From assembly GCA_964649825.1 (NCBI GenBank), contig CAZYQW010000140.1, forward strand, positions 1 to 45,783: 45,783 bases of DNA. Direction: 5' to 3'. Of the stretch, positions 8,595-16,308 are shown piece after piece. Made by a program: the position numbers and the translations under genes. The notes below the pieces were generated by a model. The model had not been told where the DNA came from and did not search any database. It was given only the letters and a program-made list of their open reading frames with translations. Positions within the stretch are counted from its first letter, which is position 1. Each line of letters begins with the position of its first letter. Source of the DNA: CAZYQW01 sp964649825. Its GTDB lineage: Bacteria > Planctomycetota > B15-G4 > JADJEK01.

Positions 8595-11128
8595 GACGAG
8601 TGCAGAACCTTGTGAAGGATGAGCTGGTTCGCGGCGATGTCGTATCCCGTTCCCCCGAGGTTGCCGCCGAGCAGGAACAACGGATCGCCGATCACCACGA
8701 TCCGCCCATTGCCGAGCCGCGTCTCGGTAATGAGGGGCGCCTCGGCCACATGCAGCGCCCGAGCGGTCGAGCCCGGGCGAAGGCGCAATGCGTAGGCCTC
8801 GCGGAACAGACCCTCGGTCGCCTCGATGGCCGGATCGCCGCGCCAGGCCATCGCCGTCCCCAGGAGGACCGGCTGGATGTCGACCCCGGCCGCGTCCAAG
8901 ATCGACGTCACGTTCGGCGCGTGCTGCACTCCGGCCGCCACGACCCACGTCCCTCCGTCCTGTACGAAGCGCAGGATCTCCGCGGCCTCGACCGCGGGAA
9001 TCGGAGAGTGGGGTGCGATCGTGATCAGGCCGGCCGCACCGTGCAGATCGGCGCGTCCGCGCGCCGTCGAGAAGACGACGTCCCGCCCGTCGCTCTGCAG
9101 CTTCTCCACCAGGCCGAGCACGCTCCTTCGACCCTTCTCCTCGAACGAGATGTCGGGGTGGTGCGCCACGTCGATCACGAAGCGCCCGGCCGGGCTCGGT
9201 ACGTCGCCGGGGTCCGGCTCGCCGCAGACGTCGCCCAGCAGCAAGGTGACCGCGAGGAGAGCGGACGGCCACGGAACGACGTCGGGGCGGCCGAGCGCAG
9301 CAATGGAGGCAAGAACCAGCAGCAGACACGCGAGCCACTGCACCACGAGGTCGAACCCCGGGCTCGCCGGCGGGCCCGCGAGGTACGTCAGCATCCGCGC
9401 CACGATCGACCGTGACCAAGCGAGGGACGTGTCGTGGAGAAGGTTCGGGTCGCCGACGACCAGGGCGCGTCCGCGTCCATAGGATCGGCTGGCGATGACG
9501 GGCAGATCTCCGAGGCGATCGGTCGGCGAGTACACCCGGTCGCCGATCTGGTTCCCAGGGATCCCATTCGGATTGCCGACGTCGCCGAACGCGTAGCGAG
9601 CGTCGACGGCCACGTGCCCGAGCCAGGGCGGCTCGACCGAAGCTCCGACGAGGTAACGCGAGTTCAGGCTCGTTCGCCACGGCGGCGCGGTCGCGTGGTC
9701 GTGAAGAGCGAGACACCGCGACCACGGCCACCCGGCCGGAAACACCGAATCGAACCCGACTCGAAAACCGAGTGGGGAGAGGACCGGCCGCAGGAGGTCG
9801 GCCGTGTCGGCGGCGTTCGTGTGCTCTCCGACGACGAAAAGTCCGGCCCCGCGCTCCACCGCCGCGAGGAGCGGCTCGGCCTCGTTCTGCGCACTCCATG
9901 CGACCGGGAAGAGGAGAGCGACGACGTCACCCGGACCCGCCGGCGGATCGACCTGCGCGTAGGAGTGGGTCCACACCGTCGCGAAACCAAGGTCGCGCGC
10001 GAGGTCGTGGAACTTGCCGTAGTAGTGGCCCTGCGTGAATGCATCGACCGAACTGTCCGTGACGGCGATGAGCCTCGCCGGCGACGCGTCCGCGATGACG
10101 GCCTCGTGCCGCCACTCGTTCGCGGCCACGAGCACGGCGGCGGTGCTCCCGGCCCACACCATGCGCCGGCCGAGACGTCGGCGACGTTCCGGTGCGACGG
10201 CGACGGACACCGACGGCGGCGCGGACCGGGTGACGGCCAACGACACGGCGGCCAGCCACAGCACCTGCGCCAACGGCTGGATCCGCAGCATCACGAGGTG
10301 GACGATACCGATCGGGTCGGCGTGCCCGATGGGCCACCGCCCGTAGGCCAAGTGCCCAGCGCACGCCAGGAGCAGCGCGAACAAGATCCACGGGACCAGC
10401 GCAAACCATAGCCGAGTCCGGCGAAGGAGGCCGGCGTCGCCGCTGGACGTGAGGACGAGCATCGATGCAAGCAGCGGAATCGCGAACCCGGAATAGGTCG
10501 CGCCCATCGAGAGGGGCGCGCCGACTGCGCTGGTGAACACCGCCACGACGGCGCCGACCACATCGTCCTCGACCTTCCAGGGCACGGCCTGCAGGCGCGT
10601 GCATTGATACCAGGCGGCGAATGCAAACGCCCCCAACGCCGCCGCCTTGGCCAGACGCGCCACGGCTGCGTTGCCCGACGCGCTCCAGACCATCCCCAAC
10701 CCGCAGAGCGCGGCGGCGGCGCCGAACAGCCAAGCGTTGCGCCGATCGGCCAGGACGAGCACGGCCATGCCCACCGCGACCAACCCGAAGCCGAGTTGGA
10801 CGCGCCGGGACTTCATCGACGCGGCGAGCGCCAGCGACGAGGACCCCGCGAAGAGCAGGAGCACGACCAAGCCGCAGAGCCCCGCCAAGCGGTCGAACTC
10901 CGGACCGATCGAACCGAAGGCGCCGTGAATGAAGAGGATCGAGCTGAGCACGAGCGGAAGGTAGAGCACGCGGATGCCGAAGCTCGGAAACGAGCCAGAG
11001 GAGCCTCCCCTTCGCATCGACCGGGAAGAGGTCGACCCGGAAGAGGAGGCATCCCGTTCGTTCACCAGCTCGGCCCGTCTGCCCTCACGCCCTCCTTCTT
11101 CATGGGAAGAATGCGTGATCGGTTCCAT
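8591..11128 (-). CDS. Membrane protein with two extracytoplasmic GldG/DUF4350-like domains
   Basis: An 845-residue protein, architecturally parallel to its downstream neighbour. A polar, Ser-rich N-terminus (1-45) is followed by about eight membrane segments (52-300), a first Rossmann-like domain (about 350-580, with E-R-G-A-G-L-F-V-V-G-E-H-T-N and G-R-G-R-A-L-V-V-G-D-P), a membrane pair (590-635), and a second such domain (645-835, with F-V-Q-D-G-G-T-W-V-V-A-A-G and G-N-G-R-I-V-V-I-G-D-P). These motifs match the class-I-glutamine-amidotransferase-like fold seen in GldG and DUF4350 proteins (family inference). I see no catalytic Cys-His pair. The ATG at 11128 has A-G-A-G-G-A five bases upstream; later in-frame starts (for example Met38) are possible. 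It lies 80 bases after the cysteine-repeat gene and overlaps the next gene by ATGA. Confidence 0.8.
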   Translation of the reverse strand: MEPITHSSHEEGGREGRRAELVNERDASSSGSTSSRSMRRGGSSGSFPSFGIRVLYLPLVLSSILFIHGAFGSIGPEFDRLAGLCGLVVLLLFAGSSSLALAASMKSRRVQLGFGLVAVGMAVLVLADRRNAWLFGAAAALCGLGMVWSASGNAAVARLAKAAALGAFAFAAWYQCTRLQAVPWKVEDDVVGAVVAVFTSAVGAPLSMGATYSGFAIPLLASMLVLTSSGDAGLLRRTRLWFALVPWILFALLLACAGHLAYGRWPIGHADPIGIVHLVMLRIQPLAQVLWLAAVSLAVTRSAPPSVSVAVAPERRRRLGRRMVWAGSTAAVLVAANEWRHEAVIADASPARLIAVTDSSVDAFTQGHYYGKFHDLARDLGFATVWTHSYAQVDPPAGPGDVVALLFPVAWSAQNEAEPLLAAVERGAGLFVVGEHTNAADTADLLRPVLSPLGFRVGFDSVFPAGWPWSRCLALHDHATAPPWRTSLNSRYLVGASVEPPWLGHVAVDARYAFGDVGNPNGIPGNQIGDRVYSPTDRLGDLPVIASRSYGRGRALVVGDPNLLHDTSLAWSRSIVARMLTYLAGPPASPGFDLVVQWLACLLLVLASIAALGRPDVVPWPSALLAVTLLLGDVCGEPDPGDVPSPAGRFVIDVAHHPDISFEEKGRRSVLGLVEKLQSDGRDVVFSTARGRADLHGAAGLITIAPHSPIPAVEAAEILRFVQDGGTWVVAAGVQHAPNVTSILDAAGVDIQPVLLGTAMAWRGDPAIEATEGLFREAYALRLRPGSTARALHVAEAPLITETRLGNGRIVVIGDPLFLLGGNLGGTGYDIAANQLILHKVLHSS

Positions 11129-11208
11129 TTGGATCCTCTGGACCCTCCGTCAACGGAAGGAAGACGAGACGATTCCGAATCCGAATCAGCAGAAACGACG
11201 GTTCCCGA

Positions 11209-11790
11209 TCACGGAGCCTGCTGGTCCTGCTCCTCGTACTCTTGCTGCTCGTGCTGTGGCGTCGGCATGTTCGTCTGGCCGCAGTACGTCTTGCCGCAGT
11301 TGCCGGTCTGACCGCAGACCGTGAGCGAGCACGAACCACCCGCGCTGCAGGTTTGACCGCACGTCGTCAAGTCGCAGCTCGAACCGGTCTTGCATGTATT
11401 CCCGCAATCGGTCGCGGTCTTACACGAGGTCCCTTGGGCGCACGTTCCTCCGCAATCCGTCAGGAAGCACGAGTTGCCGCTCTGACAGGTCGCGCCGCAG
11501 CTCGTTTGTTGACACGTCGTTCCCGAGCCGCAGCTCGTGCCGCACTCGGACACCCCGCACTTCGGCGGTTCGCCCGTGTCGTCCCCGGCCTGCAGCATCG
11601 AGTAGAACGTGTAGTAAGCGGTCGACAGCACGAGCGGGTTCTGGAACACATCCAATGAGTAGTCGCCGTACGTCTTGACGACGCTCGAACCCTGCACCGG
11701 AGCGTTCGTAACGGACGTCGTGCCGAAGCAAACGTAAGCAACGCCGACCAGCGTGAGGACGCCAGTCATCACCTGAGACACTCTTGCCAT
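11209..11790 (-). CDS. Secreted cysteine-rich protein with five 15-residue CGxTC-x5-C repeats
   Basis: A 193-residue protein of no family I recognise. A strong Shine-Dalgarno site (GGGAGG) lies 6 bases before the ATG. Residues 1-25 form a hydrophobic export segment. Residues 26-77 are polar with aromatic patches. From about residue 78 there are 19 cysteines arranged as five units of the pattern C-G-x-T/S-C-x5-C-x4 (15 residues, one unit 16), then two shortened units ending C-G-Q-T. The tail (last 18 residues) is rich in Gln and Glu. A short, Thr/Ser-dotted, Cys-spaced repeat of this kind suggests a disulfide-stapled solenoid. A modified-peptide precursor is the alternative, but the export segment and the lack of a maturase nearby argue against it. 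It is first in the cluster that continues through 11128, so it may be the product the membrane proteins act on (inference). Confidence 0.85.
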   Translation of the reverse strand: MARVSQVMTGVLTLVGVAYVCFGTTSVTNAPVQGSSVVKTYGDYSLDVFQNPLVLSTAYYTFYSMLQAGDDTGEPPKCGVSECGTSCGSGTTCQQTSCGATCQSGNSCFLTDCGGTCAQGTSCKTATDCGNTCKTGSSCDLTTCGQTCSAGGSCSLTVCGQTGNCGKTYCGQTNMPTPQHEQQEYEEQDQQAP

Positions 11791-12878
11791 TGTGAGCCTC
11801 CCTGGGCTGATACCCTTCTTACTATCCTCCGACGCTCAACCCTGATGCAACGCGTCGGCGGTCGGACGACAGTGTAGCGTCGACGCGGAAGCCATGTGGC
11901 TCGAAGTTGCTCGAGCCGATGTTCTTTTTCACGCTTCTATGAATCGGACGCATCTCCGTCGCCGCGTCCATGTGCATGAAAAATGGACTGGGTGACAAAA
12001 GTCCAGGAACCGTGAATGAATGTTGGACGCGGGCCTCACTGTCCGACTCGCGGACCTATCTGTTCGGGTCTGTTAGCGGCGCGAAGAGCGCGCGGCTTGT
12101 CCCGGCGGCGATGGGCCATGACCAGGAACGCTTTTCTCCAATGATCCGCGGTCGACGCCACGTCAAGTTCATCGGACATCTCTGGTGCGGTGCTCCCGAA
12201 ACAGGAACCGAATTTCCCGAGAGGGCCGAAACAAATGCGAGAGGGCTGCGGCGAGAGGCGGGGGGCTCGATTATCAACAGTAGTCGTAAACCGCGCAATA
12301 CCGACGGTCTGGTTCCGCTTCCTCCGAGCATTGGCTTTGTGAACCGGCTCTGGTTCCAGCGCATCGCCCGGTCGAGTCTTGCGGCCGTTCGCGTGGGCGT
12401 CGAGCGGCGGAATGATGCGCGGATCTTCCGGCCGTCAGACGGCCGCGGGCCGCGAGGCTCGATGCCAAGAAGAGTCGACGGGTACTTCACGAGCGAACTC
12501 GAGAACGTGCTGCACGTGCCCGTGAAGGTCCCACTCCTGAAGGTGGTGCGAGACCGCGTCTCGCGCGAGCGAAGACCCTCGACCGCTTCCTCTACCTGTC
12601 GACCGACTCGTCGAGGCGCATACGCGGGGCTCGAGGCCATGAAGTTCGGTCACGGTGGGGACCAGCACATCGCCGAGAAGATCGCGGAGCAGTCCATGCG
12701 GGCCAGCGTCGTACGCGCCGGAGTTCGATCACCGAGAAGGGGCCATGCCACCGCGCGCGGGCTCTTCTCCCCGGCGGTGTACGCCGCGCTCTGCCGACCT
12801 GCCGACGGCCCGCGTGCATCCGCGGCCTCGCCGACGTGCACTCGCCGCACCGGCCCCGCGCCGGATCGTGTCCGCTCT
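11791..12878. other. 1.1-kb stretch without a recognisable gene
   Basis: Open frames in both directions here have no recognisable domain, no convincing ribosome binding sites and poor composition (Arg/Ser/Pro-rich), so none is called. The left part (about 11880-12400) is visibly less GC-rich than the flanking genes, which fits decayed or acquired DNA. A small inverted repeat (TGGACT 11984-11989 with AGTCCA 12000-12005) is the only structure I see and it may be chance. The first bases should contain the promoter of the cysteine-repeat gene. Confidence 0.5.
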
Positions 12879-13730
12879 TCACCGGGCGCCGAGCCGTCCG
12901 ACGACGTGCTCCAGCATCAGGTTGAACTCGCGCGGCTTCTCGAGCATGAGGAAGTGGCCGACGTCCGGCAGGGTCACGACGTCGAAGTCCTCCGCGTAGC
13001 GACGATTCACGTCGACCGCCGCGGACGATCCTGCCGCGTTGATGCAGCGGATCGGAACCTGCGCGTCGCGCAGCGCCGCCTTGACGTCGAACTCCGCGAA
13101 CGTCCCCAACAACGGAACCGCGACCTCGGGCGGCGCGGAGGCCATGTCGGCCGCGACGCGCTCGACGAGGCCGGCGTCGGCGCCGGGGGGGAAGACGCTT
13201 CTCGCGAACTTGGCCATGGTTCCCGCGAAGTCGTCGCGATACGCCTCCATCAAACGGCGGCGGACGTCCTCGGGCATCTTGCGCTCGGCGTCGTGGAGGG
13301 CGTCGACCGCGACGATCGCCCTCACGCGATCTCGTCGCGCCGCCGCCGCGACCAGCGCGACCGGAGCACCCATCGAGTGCCCGACGAGCACCGCGTCCTC
13401 CACGTTCGCGTCGTCGAGGACGGCCACGACGTCGTCGGCGAGGCGGGGGATCGTCCATTCCGTCCGGTCGGCCCCCGACTCGCCGTGACCTCCGAGATCG
13501 AGCGTCACCACGCGGTGGCGCGCGGCAAACACGTCCCGCTGCTCGGCCCAGTAGGTCCGGTCGCACGACCAACCGTGCACGAAGACGAGCGTCGGACTGC
13601 CGCTGCCTCGATCGTCGTAACGGACATCGACGCCGTCCTCCGACGTCGCGACGCCGTCGCCGCCGGGAAACGAAGCGAACGCGCCGCAGCCGAGAGTGGC
13701 TACGAGGAGGAACAGAGGAACGAAGCGCAT
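12879..13730 (-). CDS. Exported alpha/beta hydrolase
   Basis: A 283-residue alpha/beta-hydrolase-fold protein. The nucleophile elbow is G-H-S-M-G (Ser119). The oxyanion region is V-F-V-H-G-W near residue 50. The catalytic His lies in D-V-G-H-F near the C-terminus. The acid is probably the Asp in the strand V-A-V-D-A-L-H or one near residue 235. The N-terminus (M-R-F-V-P-L-F-L-L-V) is a signal segment. A Cys at 15 could be lipidated, but the preceding A-T-L-G is not a canonical lipobox. An in-frame ATG 21 bases further upstream exists; the second Met is chosen because it puts the hydrophobic core in place. Substrate unknown; haloperoxidase/esterase-like members look similar. It is divergent from truC, with about 60 bases between the starts. 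Confidence 0.88.
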   Translation of the reverse strand: MRFVPLFLLVATLGCGAFASFPGGDGVATSEDGVDVRYDDRGSGSPTLVFVHGWSCDRTYWAEQRDVFAARHRVVTLDLGGHGESGADRTEWTIPRLADDVVAVLDDANVEDAVLVGHSMGAPVALVAAAARRDRVRAIVAVDALHDAERKMPEDVRRRLMEAYRDDFAGTMAKFARSVFPPGADAGLVERVAADMASAPPEVAVPLLGTFAEFDVKAALRDAQVPIRCINAAGSSAAVDVNRRYAEDFDVVTLPDVGHFLMLEKPREFNLMLEHVVGRLGAR

Positions 13731-13789
13731 ACGACACGACCCGCCTTTCATCGGCGTTGCGATGGCCAGGGAGCCGTACTCTAGCCCGA

Positions 13790-14491
13790 ATGTCTCACGA
13801 GCGTCGCGCCCCCGTGCCCCCGATCCCGGTCCTGTTCGAGGACGACCACCTCATCGCCGTCGACAAGCCGAGCGGGCTCCTCGTCCACCGCAGCGTCGAG
13901 TCGAAGGACCGGGTGTTCCTGCTCCAGACGGTGGCGCGCCGGCGCGGCGAGCACCTGTTTCCGGTCCATCGCCTCGACCGCGCGGCGTCGGGAGTCATCC
14001 TGTTCGGGCGAAGCTCCGAGGACGCCCGCTGGATCCAGACCGCGCTGCATGCCACCGACACGAAGAAGGAGTACTTCGTGCTCGTCCGAGGACCGGCACC
14101 GGCGTCGGGCGAGAGCGAGCGACGGCTCACCGACGACCACGGGGTTCGGCGCGAGTGCCGGACCACGTTCGTTCGCGAACGGCTCTTTCCGTACTGCAGC
14201 CTGCTGCGGGTACGGATCCACACCGGCCGGCGCCATCAGATTCGCCGCCACCTCGCGCACCTCGCCCTCCACGTGCTCGGCGACACGACGTATGGGAAAG
14301 GACGGTTGAACCAGCTCTATCGCGAGAAGTACGGGCTCGACCGTCTCTTCCTCCACGCGAGCTCGCTCGAGCTGACGCACGGCGTGACCGGGGCACGCCT
14401 CTCCGTCGTCGCTCCGGTTCCCGCCGCGTTGGCGCAGGTCCTCGCGAAGCTCGACACCGAAGCCGAGACGCTGGAGGCTCTCGAGACGTGA
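13790..14491 (+). CDS. truC: RluA-family RNA pseudouridine synthase, TruC-like
   Basis: A 233-residue enzyme that isomerises uridine to pseudouridine in RNA. TruC acts at tRNA position 65 (family knowledge). Hallmarks are V-D-K-P-S-G-L-L-V-H-R near residues 24-34, the catalytic motif H-R-L-D (Asp63) followed by A-S-G-V-I-L-F, and R-R-H-Q-I-R-R-H-L-A-H-L near residues 145-157. The sequence D-K-P-S-G-L-L-V-H-R-S followed by L-L-Q-T-V, and the closing L-F-L-H-A-S-S-L-E-L-T-H, match TruC better than RluC/RluD. There is no S4 RNA-binding domain, as expected for TruC. The ATG at 13790 is chosen over an in-frame TTG at 13757. An adjacent role with the hydrolase is not indicated. Confidence 0.88.
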   Translation: MSHERRAPVPPIPVLFEDDHLIAVDKPSGLLVHRSVESKDRVFLLQTVARRRGEHLFPVHRLDRAASGVILFGRSSEDARWIQTALHATDTKKEYFVLVRGPAPASGESERRLTDDHGVRRECRTTFVRERLFPYCSLLRVRIHTGRRHQIRRHLAHLALHVLGDTTYGKGRLNQLYREKYGLDRLFLHASSLELTHGVTGARLSVVAPVPAALAQVLAKLDTEAETLEALET

Positions 14492-14520
14492 CCCCGAACG
14501 ATTCAGCCCGTCCCGCAAGA

Positions 14521-14614
14521 AACGGGGCGGCGCGGAAGCACAACCCCATGCTTGGACCGACAGACCGGTTGCAAGGATTTGGAGCGAGCTTCCCTGACGG
14601 AATGATCGTCGTCG
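14521..14614. repeat. Dispersed intergenic repeat, copy A
   Basis: This stretch matches 24139-24233 over about 90 bases with scattered substitutions and small gaps. Shared blocks include GCACAACCCCAT, CTTGGAC, GGTTGCA, GAGCTTCCCTG and GATCGTC. Both copies lie just after the stop of a plus-strand gene and before the end of a minus-strand gene, that is, between convergent genes. The preceding GCCCGT...ACGGGGC could form a short hairpin. The function is unknown; terminator-associated repeat or remnant mobile DNA are options. The rest of the gap to 14784 shows nothing recognisable. Confidence 0.65.
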
Positions 14615-14784
14615 ATATCAAGGAACGAGGAGGAGATCAACCCGGTTGGGTTCTCGACGACGAACGACGCAGAGATCGGCGACGAGCACCCGCCAGGCGC
14701 GGGACGGGCGGGAGTCGTTCGGAGCCAAACGACGCCCGAGGGGGGGTCCTCCTGGGCGTCGTCGAGACCGATCGGATCGACTCG

Positions 14785-16023
14785 TCAATGGATCGACATG
14801 TCGAGGACGAGGCCGAGCCGCGGGTTCGACAGCGTGTAACCCTTCGCCGCCGTGTAGTAGATCGCCTGCTCGTACAGGAAGAACGAGTTCATGCTCGGAT
14901 TCACGGGCAGCGGCAGGGGCGCGAAGGTGATCTCGCCGCTCACGGGGAGCGCGCCGAGGTAGATCACGAGCTGCGGCGCGCCGGGAAGGAGCGTCCCCTT
15001 GAGCGAGTCGCTGAACGTGGGGCTGGTGAACGCCGAGAAGAAGAGCCAGACGAATTCCCCTTGATCGCCGTTCAGCGTGATGTAGCCGGTGCCGCCCTCT
15101 CGCACCGGCGATGGAATGCCGTAGGTGCGTGCCGGGAACGGCAACGTCTCGGCCGTGCCCACGTTCACGAAGATCGGCTGGCCGGGCGTCCCCGACGCGC
15201 ACGTCACCGCCCCGGGGGGGCCACCCGCGCCGCCGGTCATCGCGTTGTCCATGAGCTTCACCGAGCCACCGGACACGAAGACGCCGTGCGCGCCGGGACC
15301 GCCGTTCGCGCACAGTCCGAACGGATCGATGACGCCGCCCATGCCACCGGGACCACCTTGGAAGGTGCACCCCGACGCGAAGAGCGTGCTGTTGCTGAAC
15401 ACGCCGGCGCCGGGTCCTCCGGGGCCTCCGATCGTCTGCGACTGGGCCGGCGCGTTCACGCCCCTGCCGCCGATGAACAGGCTCTCGTAGGCCCACACCG
15501 TGGAGTTGGTGAGGACGTCGAGACCGGGGTAGCCCCCGCCGGCCGCGACCGATCCGATGCAGTCGACGAGCGTGACCTGCTGGGAGTTGCTGACGCGGAT
15601 CGCATCCGCGATGTTGACGCCGTTGCCGGCGGAGACGACGCGGCAGTTCTCGATCATCACGGGGCCGGGCGCGTTGACCACCGCCAGCGCGGTGCCGCCG
15701 CCCAGGTTGCTGATGTTGAGTCCGCTGACGACCACGTTCCCGTTGGTCGGGATGTTCACGATCGTCACCGCGCCGCTCACGTTGACCGTGTGGCCGAGCT
15801 CGTTCTGCATCTTGAACGACTTGCCGTTGTTGTGGAAGCCGGTGTACGAGCCCGCCTTCACGAGGATGATGTCGTTGGGCAGCGACGCGTCGACCGCCGC
15901 CTGCAGGGTGGCGTGGTCGACGGCCGGACCGGGGTTGTCATCGACGATGAGCACGCCCGCGTCGGCGCGGCCGACCGAGAGGAGCAGCATTCCGAACAGG
16001 AGGGACGACTTCGAAACTCGCAT
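14785..16023 (-). CDS. Secreted right-handed beta-helix protein with a shared C-terminal domain
   Basis: A 412-residue protein. A signal peptide (M-R-V-S-K-S-S then a hydrophobic core, cut near A-D-A) is followed by the opening typical of pectate-lyase-like helices: H-A-T-L-Q-A-A-V-D-A-S-L-P-N-D-I-I-L-V-K-A-G-S-Y. Regular rungs with short strands and Asn/Gly turns run to about residue 290. Gly/Pro-rich loops (G-G-P-G-G-P-G-A-G) repeat three times. The last ~110 residues are a separate domain beginning S-P-V-R-E-G, with K-G-T-L-L-P-G-A-P in the middle and P-R-L-G-L-V-L-D at the end. That domain is also found in the next gene. The start is chosen because AGGAAGG lies shortly before this ATG (16021-16023). 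No lyase catalytic residues can be identified. It is probably a surface structural or carbohydrate-binding protein. Confidence 0.87.
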   Translation of the reverse strand: MRVSKSSLLFGMLLLSVGRADAGVLIVDDNPGPAVDHATLQAAVDASLPNDIILVKAGSYTGFHNNGKSFKMQNELGHTVNVSGAVTIVNIPTNGNVVVSGLNISNLGGGTALAVVNAPGPVMIENCRVVSAGNGVNIADAIRVSNSQQVTLVDCIGSVAAGGGYPGLDVLTNSTVWAYESLFIGGRGVNAPAQSQTIGGPGGPGAGVFSNSTLFASGCTFQGGPGGMGGVIDPFGLCANGGPGAHGVFVSGGSVKLMDNAMTGGAGGPPGAVTCASGTPGQPIFVNVGTAETLPFPARTYGIPSPVREGGTGYITLNGDQGEFVWLFFSAFTSPTFSDSLKGTLLPGAPQLVIYLGALPVSGEITFAPLPLPVNPSMNSFFLYEQAIYYTAAKGYTLSNPRLGLVLDMSIH

Positions 16024-16308
16024 GCGTTTCCTTCCTCTGAACATCTATGCCGAGGGCTCTCGAATCTACCGCGATGCCTCGGAATCGGATATGGCGCGAC
16101 CGGTCCGTGACGGGCCAGACGGACAGCGGCGCGCGGTCACGGGTCCGAGCGTGGACAACGCTCGGCCGCTTCGAGGAGTGCCAGCAAAACGACCGGCCCC
16201 GCCGAAAGTCCCGCTTCCGCCGGACGTCAGGGCCGGGCCGGCCGCCGTCTTCACCCCACCTTCATCGGTTCTCGCCGGTCGCCACCGAGCGTGCCCCCGG
16301 GGAGGACG

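Noticed and set aside
11209..11790. Cysteine-repeat protein as a classical RiPP precursor.
   Set aside because: It has an export segment, is long, and no radical-SAM, lanthipeptide or other maturase gene is nearby. Kept as an alternative only.
11984..12005. 6-bp stem with 10-base loop as a terminator.
   Set aside because: Short stem, no following T run on either strand, and not placed at a gene end.
12056..12640. 194-residue minus-strand frame in the gene-poor stretch.
   Set aside because: No recognisable domain, no ribosome site, Arg/Ser/Thr-rich composition.
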